Source of the DNA: Psychroflexus gondwanensis ACAM 44
GTDB taxonomy: Bacteria; Bacteroidota; Bacteroidia; Flavobacteriales; Flavobacteriaceae
NCBI RefSeq assembly: GCF_000355905.1
Contig: NZ_APLF01000005.1
Location: 268,591-332,590 of the forward strand
DNA: 64,000 nucleotides
Direction: 5' to 3'
In this document: one piece after another, positions 39,497-48,336 of the stretch
Layout of the letters: each line of letters begins with the position of its first letter
How positions within the stretch are numbered: position 1 is the first letter of the stretch
Notes under the pieces: model-generated
Database searches by the model: none
Told to the model about the DNA's origin: nothing
The model's input: only the letters and a program-made list of their open reading frames with translations
Position numbers and translations under genes: made by a program

Positions 39497-39655
39497 CTAT
39501 TTCCGTTGATAATTAGCATTTACATTTAAAATAGCACATAATCGTTTAAGGCTATCTTTCGGAGATTCTATGTAGGCAATTTCAGTATAAATACAATTAT
39601 TTTCATGATAGTAGTTATAAGTAGATTCAAACTTTTTAACAAGTTTTTCTTTCAA
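39497..39655 (-). pseudogene. Small broken open frame between hsdR and the DUF3010-like gene
   Basis: On the minus strand one frame reads LKEKLVKKFESTYNYYHE and then meets TAA; the overlapping frame from ATG at 39605-39607 gives MKNNCIYTEIAYIESP and on to the TAG at 39497-39499 (36 residues). Removing one T from the run near 39600-39604 would join them into one continuous small protein of about 53 residues. A homopolymer error or a real frameshift would both explain it. No family recognised. Confidence 0.3.
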
Positions 39656-39680
39656 TTCCGTCTCAATTTATTTTGAACAT

Positions 39681-42600
39681 TCAATTATACTTCTTAAAAT
39701 TCTCCGCCTGTTCAAAAATCTCTTTATAAACTTCATCTCTATCTACAGGTGGGTAACCATTTTCAGCTAATAGAATAATGAGGTCAACTTTCAGTTCTGC
39801 TTTGATGTCTGAGCGTTTACTCCAATCAGTAAATTTGGCCTTATCATCAACCACAGCTTTTACTTTTTGCGCTAGAAGAATGAGTTTATCCTCTGGATAA
39901 GTAAAGTCATATTTAGTGCAAAGTTCTTTTAAAATATCATAAAATGCTTTTTCTTCAAAATCAATACCTAGATCCTTAAAAGAGCCTCGTTCTTTTTTTA
40001 TAGCATGATATAAATCTATAATCTCATCGGTAAAGTCTTCTAAAACTTCGCTCCTTAACACATCATCTTCATTACGTTCATTATAGCGTTCGACAAGTGC
40101 CTGCATTTTTTTTGAAAAATCTGTACCCTTAACTTTATTCACTTTTTTTAAATCGCCAATAGCTTTAGCAAGAAGTTGTTGCAAGAGCTTAATTTTTGTG
40201 TTAGGTAGTTTAATTTTTTCGAGTTTTGCTAAGTAAGAATCATCAAAAATGTCATATTCCTTACCATCTTCTTCTCCAAGTTTGAAAATTTCTTCAACGC
40301 CATCACTAGTTAGTGCGTTCTTAATCATTTCTTTTACTTTAGCATTCATCTGTGCTGTATCTGGTGCATCGCCCTTAGTAAGTTTAAAAACAATGGATCT
40401 TACCGCTAAATAAAAATGGATGTAATCTTTTTCGTCTTCAGAAATTTCACCACTACCCGAGCAAATATCATAAGCCGCCTTTAATCGCTTTACAATAAAC
40501 ATAAAACGCTTCTCTAAATCTTCTGTGAGTTGGACAAACTCTGCTGCTTTATTTAAAGTATTGAGTTGCTCCAAAGCATTACCAATGAAGTAGCCTTTAG
40601 CATCAAACGTATGAAATGTCTTATGTAATAAATCGAGATTATCTTTCACCACGATAATGGACTGTTCTATATCCTCGAAGTTTTGACCATCTGCTTTATT
40701 ATATTGAGCTAAAGCTAAATTCATTTGCTTTTTAATACCAATATAATCGACAACTAGCCCCTTATTTTTGCCTTTAAATGTTCTATTAACACGTGATATA
40801 GTTTGTATAAGATTATGTTGTTGAATAGGCTTATCGATGTAAATAGTATCTAAAAATGGAACATCAAATCCTGTTAACCACATATCGACAAGAATGGCGA
40901 TTTTGAAGTTAGACTTTTCACTTTTAAATTGCCTATCCAGTTCCTTTCGGTAGTCTTTAGTCCCTAGCGCCTCATACATGTCTTTAGGATCATCTTTGCC
41001 CCTGGTCATGATCATCTTAATTCGTTCTATTGGTTTTATCTCACGCTTCTCCTTATCTGTTAATTCAGCTCCTTCCTCTGCTATTTTAATTTCTGCCCAT
41101 TCTGGACGTAAAGCAATCACATTTTGATAAAACTCGTAAGCAATTTGTCGACTACTACACACAAACATGGCTTTTCCTTTCACCGTAGCTCCCTCACTCA
41201 CTCTACTTTCATAATGATTCACAAAGTCTTCTGCCGTGGCTTTTAAACGATCAGGATCGCCTAAAATACTGTTCATGTTTGTTGTCGCCTTTTTACTTTC
41301 TTCTATTTGATAGTCACTAGCACCTTCTTCGGCTACTTGATTATAATATTCTTCTATCTCATACAGTTTTTCATTTTTAAGAAGCACTTTAGCAGCTCGA
41401 CCTTCGTATACAATACGAACAGTTATTTCATCTCTTACAGATTCCGTCATGGTATAGGCGTCTACAATATCACCAAACACATCTAAAGTAGCATCTATTG
41501 GTGTTCCAGTAAATCCAACGTAGGTTGCATTTGGTAACGAATCGTGCAGGTATTTTGCAAATCCATATGATTTTACTACACCTTTTTCTGTAACTCTTAT
41601 TTTTTGATCTAAATTAACTTGACTCCTATGCGCTTCATCAGAAATACAAACCACATTAGTCCTATCGGTTAGCAACTGGGTATCCTCTGTAAATTTATGT
41701 ATGGTGGTTAAAAATACACCACCACTTTGGCGGTCTTGTAGAAAAGTTCTTAACTCTGAACGGCTTTCTACACTCTTTATAAAATTATCACCTATAAAAC
41801 CTTTGGCATTGGTAAACTGACCTGATAGCTGGTCATCTAAATCTGTTCTGTCTGTTATTAATACAATGGTTGGACTTGAAAAATGAATCGACTTCATCAA
41901 CAAACGCGTTAAAAACAACATGGTAAAACTCTTACCACAACCTGTAGCTCCAAAATAGGTTCCACCCTTACCATCTCCCTCTGGCTTTTGATGGGCTATA
42001 ATATTTTTATAAAGTTTATTAGCTGCATAATACTGTGGATAGCGTGCCAAAATCTTCTCATCCTTTTTAGAGGAATCTGGAACGTAAATAAAGTTTTTAA
42101 TAATGTCTCTTAAACGATCCTGATGAAACATGCCATTGATTAAAGTAAACATTGAATCTATTCCATCCACCTCAGTTGTTGAGTTTTCTATTTTACGCCA
42201 AGCATAAAAAAACTCATACGAAGCAAAAAAAGAACCTGCTTTAGTATTAACACCATCACTAATAACACAAAATGCATTGTACTTAAATAACTCTGGAATG
42301 TCTCTTTTATATCGCACTGTTAATTGCTCAAATGCATTCCATATAGTTACATTTTCTTTAATAGAAGTTTTAAATTCAAATACCACCACTGGTAATCCAT
42401 TGATATATAAAATACCATCTGGAATCCGTTTATGGGTCCCTTCAATTTCTAATTGATTGACGATCTTATAGGTGTTGTTATTTTTTTTGCTGTAGTCTAT
42501 GAGGTATATCCAAATGTCTTTTTGGCTGCGATCTTCACGTTTAAATTTAAAACCGTTAGACAGTTTGGTCATCACCGCTTTGTTAGTTTCATATAAATCT

Positions 42601-42818
42601 GAAGCAGGTAAGATTTGTAATTCTCTTATAATTTGTTTTACCTCATTAATAGTGAGCTGTTCTTTTTGATAGTGATTGAGCAAAAACGATTGCAAGTCTT
42701 CTTTTATTAAAACGTCTTCTGGTGCTCTTTCAATGGCACTGCCAAAAATATGAGGAATATCCTTTTGTCCTAAAAGTTCTATAAATGCTTGTTCCAATTG
42801 TGCTTCGGTGAATTTCAT
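39681..42818 (-). CDS. hsdR: Type I restriction endonuclease R subunit
   Basis: 1045 residues. The N-terminal nuclease domain has KRIPDGILYINGLPVVVFEFK (D134, E148, K150), the PD-(D/E)xK core. Two RecA-like motor domains follow: Walker A GATGCGKS near residue 290, DEAH in VCISDEAHRS, VGFTGTP, and motif VI TISRVNRTFKG. The helical C-terminal part binds HsdM. HsdR cuts DNA after translocation by the complex of R, M and S. Separated from hsdM and hsdS by 6.7 kb of other defence genes. Starts 4 bp inside the AbiEii gene. Confidence 0.95.
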   Translation of the reverse strand: MKFTEAQLEQAFIELLGQKDIPHIFGSAIERAPEDVLIKEDLQSFLLNHYQKEQLTINEVKQIIRELQILPASDLYETNKAVMTKLSNGFKFKREDRSQKDIWIYLIDYSKKNNNTYKIVNQLEIEGTHKRIPDGILYINGLPVVVFEFKTSIKENVTIWNAFEQLTVRYKRDIPELFKYNAFCVISDGVNTKAGSFFASYEFFYAWRKIENSTTEVDGIDSMFTLINGMFHQDRLRDIIKNFIYVPDSSKKDEKILARYPQYYAANKLYKNIIAHQKPEGDGKGGTYFGATGCGKSFTMLFLTRLLMKSIHFSSPTIVLITDRTDLDDQLSGQFTNAKGFIGDNFIKSVESRSELRTFLQDRQSGGVFLTTIHKFTEDTQLLTDRTNVVCISDEAHRSQVNLDQKIRVTEKGVVKSYGFAKYLHDSLPNATYVGFTGTPIDATLDVFGDIVDAYTMTESVRDEITVRIVYEGRAAKVLLKNEKLYEIEEYYNQVAEEGASDYQIEESKKATTNMNSILGDPDRLKATAEDFVNHYESRVSEGATVKGKAMFVCSSRQIAYEFYQNVIALRPEWAEIKIAEEGAELTDKEKREIKPIERIKMIMTRGKDDPKDMYEALGTKDYRKELDRQFKSEKSNFKIAILVDMWLTGFDVPFLDTIYIDKPIQQHNLIQTISRVNRTFKGKNKGLVVDYIGIKKQMNLALAQYNKADGQNFEDIEQSIIVVKDNLDLLHKTFHTFDAKGYFIGNALEQLNTLNKAAEFVQLTEDLEKRFMFIVKRLKAAYDICSGSGEISEDEKDYIHFYLAVRSIVFKLTKGDAPDTAQMNAKVKEMIKNALTSDGVEEIFKLGEEDGKEYDIFDDSYLAKLEKIKLPNTKIKLLQQLLAKAIGDLKKVNKVKGTDFSKKMQALVERYNERNEDDVLRSEVLEDFTDEIIDLYHAIKKERGSFKDLGIDFEEKAFYDILKELCTKYDFTYPEDKLILLAQKVKAVVDDKAKFTDWSKRSDIKAELKVDLIILLAENGYPPVDRDEVYKEIFEQAENFKKYN

Positions 42819-43813
42819 TTATTAATTTTTAAATTCCATTCTACTTCTTTTAATCGGTCTCTTACGGTTAATAAGGTTTTTAAAACATCACTTTCTAAAG
42901 GTAATTCACCGTAAACCAAGTCTTTAAAAACGCTATTGTAAGTTCTTTTTAATTCTTCATTCCAGATGGTCTCTGCATGTTTAAACACTAAAGCATCCTT
43001 TGGATGATTTTCCAACCATTCATTACCAGATTTGAAGCTTATCACATCATCATTACCAACTGTTAACAGCATATTATCAAACGCTGGTGAATGCAAAAAC
43101 GCATCAATATGAGATTGCTTCAAAAGTTGGTGAATATCGTAGGTGTGACGAATTTTATTTCTTAAATCATTAAAAACATCATTACCATAAGAAAACCTAA
43201 CCAAACTCATTATTTTTTCACAAAGGGTTCTTTTTACATCCAATACATGTACTTCAAAAGGCTGCATGTTATACTTTTTTGCTAATTCGAGCTGATTATT
43301 AGTGGTCATCATCTGATAAATATAAGAACTAATTGTCCATTTATGGTAGGGTTCAAAACGGCCTAACCATGTGGCTTCAACAATAATTACATCTCTTACT
43401 TGACCAAAGTTTCCTTTAAATAACTTTGGGTAGTTAAAAGCTACTTTTCTAATCATTCCCAATTTGTTGGTAATGCCTTCAACTTCTATTTCTTCAATTT
43501 TATGAGCAACTATTTCCGTAATTTTTTTGAGCTTATTTTTTAATTTATTTCCAGCCTCATTTTCATGCTTCAAAACTACCAAATCAATATCTTCTGAAAA
43601 GCGCTCTATAAAACCAAAACATTTTGATAATGCCGTACCGCCTTTAAAAACCGTTTCCTTACCTATAACATCACTAAATATAGTATGTAATGCAAGCGTT
43701 ATCCAATAATCTTTTTCTATATGTATTTCTGCTATACCCAACTGTTGTGCAGTAATTTTAACAGCATCTTCAAAAAGGTTCATGTCCTCGTGCAGTCTCA
43801 TACTAAATTCCAC
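42815..43813 (-). CDS. AbiEii-type nucleotidyltransferase toxin
   Basis: 332 residues. VFKGGTALSKCFGFIERFSEDIDLVV is the DNA polymerase beta-like GS/GGxxLxK...DxD motif of the AbiEii/AbiGii toxins, which modify tRNA or other targets and stop growth on phage infection. Directly downstream of its antitoxin gene (16-bp overlap) and followed by hsdR with a 4-bp overlap. Together with the gene before it this is a type IV AbiE toxin-antitoxin module. Confidence 0.88.
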   Translation of the reverse strand: MEFSMRLHEDMNLFEDAVKITAQQLGIAEIHIEKDYWITLALHTIFSDVIGKETVFKGGTALSKCFGFIERFSEDIDLVVLKHENEAGNKLKNKLKKITEIVAHKIEEIEVEGITNKLGMIRKVAFNYPKLFKGNFGQVRDVIIVEATWLGRFEPYHKWTISSYIYQMMTTNNQLELAKKYNMQPFEVHVLDVKRTLCEKIMSLVRFSYGNDVFNDLRNKIRHTYDIHQLLKQSHIDAFLHSPAFDNMLLTVGNDDVISFKSGNEWLENHPKDALVFKHAETIWNEELKRTYNSVFKDLVYGELPLESDVLKTLLTVRDRLKEVEWNLKINK

Positions 43814-44520
43814 TTTTTAGCTGTTGGCAGTTCCTTACTAATAACTGTTTTATACTCAGAAAAAGGGTTTAAACTTTCTTTAAGCTTCTCTATGAAGGCG
43901 TACATCTGTATATTTTCGAGTAATGCGCCTAATACTGCTCTTGCCCTTGGCGGATAAGCTAATGCATATTTTATAGTGTCTTCCAACTCTTTATCTGTCA
44001 TATTTTTGAGCATACTACTTAATATAACAACCCCTGATTTTGGGTTTAAATCTGAAACCTTATTAATATCCTTAAGCGCATCTAAAAACTCTAATTTTTG
44101 ATAATTTGTAGTGTTAACTTCTATGTAGCTCTTTACAGGCGTTGCGCTAATAGTTCCTGTTTGCACATAAATGCGTCTTCCTCTACTCGCTATTTTAATT
44201 TTAGAAGCTACTTGCCTGGTTAAACCCATTTTATTGTATAAGAATGCTCCTGTAATATAGGCTATACGCTTTTTCCCTTCAAAAAGGTAGGGTTTTAATA
44301 ATTGGTATTCACTAGGTTTAAGCTCTCCAAATACCGTCTCTTCTGGCTTATAAAACTTGCCATTTGCTACTTTTTTTATAGTCCCTTTTCTCTGTAAACG
44401 CTCCAATGCTTTTGCTGCGGTTACATATTGGGCTTTGGTTATATTTAAATCTTTATAACCAAACGTTTTACCCAAAGGAAAGCGTTTTATTTGACGTGCT
44501 ATGTTACCTGCTATATTCAT
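43798..44520 (-). CDS. AbiEi-type antitoxin (DUF6088 family)
   Basis: 240 residues. The N-terminal 80 residues form a winged-helix (GKTFGYKDLNITKAQYVTAAKALERLQRKG), used in AbiE to bind the operator; the C-terminal domain neutralises the toxin. The -7 promoter element lies just upstream of the ATG, so this pair has its own promoter inside the long operon. Confidence 0.85.
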   Translation of the reverse strand: MNIAGNIARQIKRFPLGKTFGYKDLNITKAQYVTAAKALERLQRKGTIKKVANGKFYKPEETVFGELKPSEYQLLKPYLFEGKKRIAYITGAFLYNKMGLTRQVASKIKIASRGRRIYVQTGTISATPVKSYIEVNTTNYQKLEFLDALKDINKVSDLNPKSGVVILSSMLKNMTDKELEDTIKYALAYPPRARAVLGALLENIQMYAFIEKLKESLNPFSEYKTVISKELPTAKKWNLV

Positions 44521-44526
44521 TTACAA

Positions 44527-44582
44527 CAAAGATATAAATTAATAATAAATGTCAAGTATTTTGAGCAAAAAACTTGACATTT
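44527..44582 (-). promoter_or_regulatory. abiE promoter with inverted-repeat operator
   Basis: AAATGTCAAGT (44547-44557) and ACTTGACATTT (44572-44582) are perfect 11-bp inverted arms spaced by 14 bp. On the minus strand, TTG in the proximal arm is 18 bp from TATCTTTG (44527-44534), a good -33/-7 pair that ends 6 bp before the ATG at 44520, so the mRNA is nearly leaderless. AbiEi proteins are known to bind inverted repeats at their own promoter, so this is the likely autoregulatory operator. Confidence 0.75.
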
Positions 44583-44588
44583 CATAAC

Positions 44589-46379
44589 TTACAATAGCTC
44601 ATAATACTCTTTAATCTTATCTGCCATTAGCCTTCTTCTGGTTTTTAAAAAATCATCATAATCATTATGGGTTGCTGTATATAAAACTGCTGGAATATCA
44701 TTAAACCGCAAATTGCTTTCTAAAGCCTGTCTTGAATCTATTGTACTTATGTTAAAAGTGCCTGCCTGTATTTCTTCCATTGTTTTTGCTAAATACTCTT
44801 TTGGTGGCATCTTACCTACTTTAATATTTGTGGCTTGTTCTGTGTACACAAAATTTGCTACTTGATTATATTGGCGTTGGATGAATCCATTATCACTTAA
44901 ATACTTCTTCGGAAAAATATGATGAATATCTCCTCGCTGCTCGATTAAGCTACTAATCTTCATGCTTTTTGATAGAAAGGCTGTCGAATTTGCATTACAC
45001 TGCGCAGCTAAATACACATTATAGGCATTATTATTGACGCTGGAACTTTCTAAATCTGAAACCAAACTAAAATCCCAGAATCCTTCTCCAAGATTGTTTT
45101 GTTCCATTTGCGCTAAATAAGCGGCTATTCCCTTTTCATTGATTTGTTTAATATCTTCATCTATCATTGATTCTGATGAACCAGAATATCTCCCAATCAA
45201 TAATGACATAATTAACCAACGCTTTACATAATGCTGAACTTCGCTTTCTGCCATACCTTCTTTTCGTAATTTTAAATATAAGGCATATGAAAAATTAAGG
45301 CTATTCTTTGATGAAATGAGCTTGCTATTTATTAACCCTGTAGATTGTACCAACATAATAAAACGCTGATAGTTTGTTTGGTTCACAAAATCCATTAAAC
45401 CTTCAGATAGTAGCGCATAACTTCTTTCAGCAATATCTTCTTGATAGGTTCTGGTTTCAAAGTTTCTACCAGACAATAAGGCTACCAAATCACTAAACTT
45501 ACCTCTACTAAATTTATAGGTATAAGACACACGTAAAACATCAATATAGTTTGGAACGTACAAATCATCACTACCTGTTGCCATCCATTTTAAGGCCTTG
45601 TAATACTCATGATTAGCAAATTCCTTGTCGTTATCTACAATATGTTTATTACACCCTTTATCCACAATAAGCCTACAGAAGTAATCTACTAATTTTCGCA
45701 TTCTGTTGCCGCCATGCTGCTCGTCTGCAGCAATTTTTGACATCACAAAATCGGCATTACTTAACACCACTCCTTTTTGATTAATACGAATAAATATTTC
45801 GGTAACCGTATCAATATCTAATGAATGATCTAATTCAATAATACCAACCTGTTTGTTTTTGATGCGTTTAAGGTTTTCTATTTTATCCTCAATCAAGTCC
45901 TCATCTGCATCAGGGTTTAACTGCATGTAGTTTCTAATGGCTTTAGTGATTGAAATCTCGTCATTAACAATAGGATTAATATTATTAATCCATTCACTAC
46001 TTTTTTCAAGCGCTTTATTTAATACTTCAAAACGTTCTGTTAGCGGATTAAAAGCTACGCGAATATTAATCTCTTTATAATTCTTATTGAGTACGCGTTG
46101 ACCAACTATAGCAGCCGTTAATGCTGTAATACGTTGTTGGCCATCTATTAGTACTTTTTTACCAGCCGATAGCTCACCGTTTTTAAGTTTGACATCTGGA
46201 TTACGCCACGTAATAATATAGCCAACAGGATAGCCTTGATATAAGGAATCTATTAAATCTCTTACTTTAGCAGCTTTCCATACAAAAGGCCTTTGTATTT
46301 CTGGTATGGCAATATCGCCAGACTTTATCCAACTTAATAAAGTTTCTACTGGTTGTTGGTGTACGCTATATTTTGCCAT
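44589..46379 (-). CDS. DUF262/HNH (GmrSD-like) nuclease
   Basis: 596 residues. N-terminal ParB-like DUF262: PEIQRPFVWKAAKVRDLIDSLYQGYPVG and the motif VLIDGQQRITAL (residues 76-87). C-terminal DUF1524-like HNH: RGDIHHIFPKKYL and then NFVYTEQATNIKVGKMPPKEYL. This is the layout of GmrSD-type type IV enzymes that use NTP to cut modified phage DNA; the NTP specificity is not readable. Sits 10 bp after the last TIR gene and 68 bp before the abiE promoter. Confidence 0.85.
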   Translation of the reverse strand: MAKYSVHQQPVETLLSWIKSGDIAIPEIQRPFVWKAAKVRDLIDSLYQGYPVGYIITWRNPDVKLKNGELSAGKKVLIDGQQRITALTAAIVGQRVLNKNYKEINIRVAFNPLTERFEVLNKALEKSSEWINNINPIVNDEISITKAIRNYMQLNPDADEDLIEDKIENLKRIKNKQVGIIELDHSLDIDTVTEIFIRINQKGVVLSNADFVMSKIAADEQHGGNRMRKLVDYFCRLIVDKGCNKHIVDNDKEFANHEYYKALKWMATGSDDLYVPNYIDVLRVSYTYKFSRGKFSDLVALLSGRNFETRTYQEDIAERSYALLSEGLMDFVNQTNYQRFIMLVQSTGLINSKLISSKNSLNFSYALYLKLRKEGMAESEVQHYVKRWLIMSLLIGRYSGSSESMIDEDIKQINEKGIAAYLAQMEQNNLGEGFWDFSLVSDLESSSVNNNAYNVYLAAQCNANSTAFLSKSMKISSLIEQRGDIHHIFPKKYLSDNGFIQRQYNQVANFVYTEQATNIKVGKMPPKEYLAKTMEEIQAGTFNISTIDSRQALESNLRFNDIPAVLYTATHNDYDDFLKTRRRLMADKIKEYYELL

Positions 46380-46389
46380 GATATTTTTC

Positions 46390-46971
46390 TTATTTTTTTA
46401 ACCAGTTTTTTAAAGACGTTAATTTTAAATTACCATTATTTAAAGGTGTTTTTACATAATAACCTTTACTAATAGTTAAACTGTTAGTATATTTTTGTTT
46501 ACCGTTCTTATAGTCGATATAAGGATAAATTTTTGAATATTCAGATCCTTCATAAGATTGATTAGATTTTATTACTGGTAATAATGCTATATCCTCTATA
46601 TACTTTTCTGCATCTCCCAATCCTAATTCCCAGTTGCACCATTTTGAATTAATAGCTTTTGCTGTAGCAATTAAAATGAATTTGTTAGACGTTTTTATCT
46701 TCTCTTTTAATTTTTGAGCTGTTTTGGCATTTGTATAAGAAGGCAAACTTTTATCCATCCAATCCACATAAGCATCAACACCTTCTTTTTTTTTTAAAAA
46801 CGCAATAACATCATGTAGAACCTTAACTTCTTCGTGCTTATGTGACAAAAAAACCATTGGTCTGGTTTTATCTTTTAGATTACTTTCATTGAGATTAACG
46901 AAATCTTGACTTGAAAAAAGTTTTGTACTAGACCTATATTCTGAAAGTTGTGATTCTGAAATAAAACTCAT
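46390..46971 (-). CDS. TIR-domain protein, short
   Basis: 193 residues. Residues about 38-125 form a TIR domain: PMVFLSHKHEEV at strand A, FILIATAKAINSKWCNWELG with the likely catalytic Glu at residue 115 in WCNWEL. TIR enzymes cleave NAD or make cyclic ADP-ribose signals. Residues 1-35 and the tail after about 130 are unrecognised; the C-terminal part ends SLKNWLKK. It is last of the four TIR/SLOG genes, with a 2-bp gap to the previous one. Confidence 0.82.
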   Translation of the reverse strand: MSFISESQLSEYRSSTKLFSSQDFVNLNESNLKDKTRPMVFLSHKHEEVKVLHDVIAFLKKKEGVDAYVDWMDKSLPSYTNAKTAQKLKEKIKTSNKFILIATAKAINSKWCNWELGLGDAEKYIEDIALLPVIKSNQSYEGSEYSKIYPYIDYKNGKQKYTNSLTISKGYYVKTPLNNGNLKLTSLKNWLKK

Positions 46972-46973
46972 AA

Positions 46974-47669
46974 TTATTTTATTGTTTTTACAATGGTATA
47001 CGCTTCATTATTTTCTCGAATCTCAATCGCCTTATCGATATAAAATTTATGATTCCCTTTAAAATTTTCCCATGTTTCAGTTTTAATAAATGAGCACTCA
47101 CCTTCACTAATGAAAGACCCATTACATGCTCTAGTTGTTGGTTCCTTTATATTAAACATGTTTTCTTTTAAGACACCAAATAATTGCCCTGTAGTATGAG
47201 TAATACTATTACAAACTGTATTATGTGTATAATACCAATCATAACTACCTGTCTCATCTGGCAGTACAACTCCCAAAACAGCATTCATCCTGCTCGTTCT
47301 GTCTGACCTAGTTGTTTCCCTTAATGAATATGACACTTCCCAAGGTATCCATTGTTCTCTTTCTGTTTTAGAATTATCTTTCATTCCTTTAGAAAGCATA
47401 ACAATCGTAACACTACTATTAAATATTTTATCCTTTAATGAGGTTCTAATTGTTTCCTGCTTAAATTCCTCAAGACTCTCTCCTTCCTTTTCTCCTAAAT
47501 TAATATTATCCTTGCCTATAATTTCTTGTAATTTATCTACATAGTCCCTTACCCTTGTAAGTCTATCTTGAAAAAACAATTTACCACCTAGAGTAAGTAA
47601 ATCTTTTTTATTCATTGATGACACTTGTGTGTCTTTATATTTATAAGACACAAATATTTTTCTTCCCAT
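46974..47669 (-). CDS. TIR-like (DUF1863/ThsB-type) protein
   Basis: 231 residues. MGRKIFVSYKYKD starts the TIR fold; TIVMLSKGMKDN and EREQWIPWEVSYSLRE carry the helix with the likely catalytic Glu (E111). Insertions in the helix and the NAVLGVVLPDETGSYDWYY segment fit the DUF1863 branch used by ThsB, the TIR partner of Thoeris. The C-terminal half has four Cys and no recognised motif. Two and three bp separate it from its neighbours. Confidence 0.8.
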   Translation of the reverse strand: MGRKIFVSYKYKDTQVSSMNKKDLLTLGGKLFFQDRLTRVRDYVDKLQEIIGKDNINLGEKEGESLEEFKQETIRTSLKDKIFNSSVTIVMLSKGMKDNSKTEREQWIPWEVSYSLRETTRSDRTSRMNAVLGVVLPDETGSYDWYYTHNTVCNSITHTTGQLFGVLKENMFNIKEPTTRACNGSFISEGECSFIKTETWENFKGNHKFYIDKAIEIRENNEAYTIVKTIK

Positions 47670-47672
47670 AAC

Positions 47673-48332
47673 TTATATTTTATCCATTAATAATTTTTGA
47701 AATAAAGACATATAACCATAGTCCTTTAAAAATCTTTCATTTTTGAACTCTTCTTGCAGAAGATTATCGTAAACTATTTTTGTTGCTGCTCCTGTACTTG
47801 CAATTGGTAAAACCAATGCGTCTGGATGCAATTCCTTAAACAAGTTATATTCAACCTCAATACCATCCATACCTCCTATAAAAATAGCTGCTGAAAATGT
47901 GTTTTCTCTTAGCATTTTTTGTCTCATTAATTGAATGCTCGAATGAATATCGCCACCATTTTCTGTAAGTACAACGTTTTTAAACTTTTCATTCTCTGGT
48001 GGAAAATTATCTTCAAAAAATAAGGATTGATATAAAGTAACGTGATTTTGAATATTAAACTTTAATTTTGAATCAATTATATCTCGTTCCTCTTCTGAGA
48101 ATTGTGATTCCCTATCTTCTCTTTGCAAATCATTTATGATAAAACGTTCCATTACATAATAAATTAATGGTGTAATTGAAGGATGTCCTCCCCAAATTAT
48201 TCTATGATGTGGTAAAACAACTGAAGCTAAAGCAATCACAGCATCCCTAATAGCAATTATATCAGCTGTATCATAATATTTTGGATGTCTTTCTGGCAAT
48301 GGTATACTTGCGGACAAGAAAATGTTTTTCAT
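47673..48332 (-). CDS. Stand-alone SLOG-domain protein
   Basis: 219 residues. A Rossmann-like SLOG fold is suggested by KNIFLSASIPLPER at the start, RIIWGGHPSITPLI (residues 44-57), AAIFIGGMDGIEVEYNLFK (148-166) and LPIASTGAATKIVYD (175-189), the pattern of nucleotide-binding glycine loops of the LOG/DprA superfamily. SLOG domains associate with TIR and SIR2 in defence, and in ThsA the SLOG domain binds the TIR-made signal. Here no SIR2 or other effector is fused. Gaps of 3 and 4 bp to its TIR neighbours. Confidence 0.75.
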   Translation of the reverse strand: MKNIFLSASIPLPERHPKYYDTADIIAIRDAVIALASVVLPHHRIIWGGHPSITPLIYYVMERFIINDLQREDRESQFSEEERDIIDSKLKFNIQNHVTLYQSLFFEDNFPPENEKFKNVVLTENGGDIHSSIQLMRQKMLRENTFSAAIFIGGMDGIEVEYNLFKELHPDALVLPIASTGAATKIVYDNLLQEEFKNERFLKDYGYMSLFQKLLMDKI

Positions 48333-48336
48333 CTTA

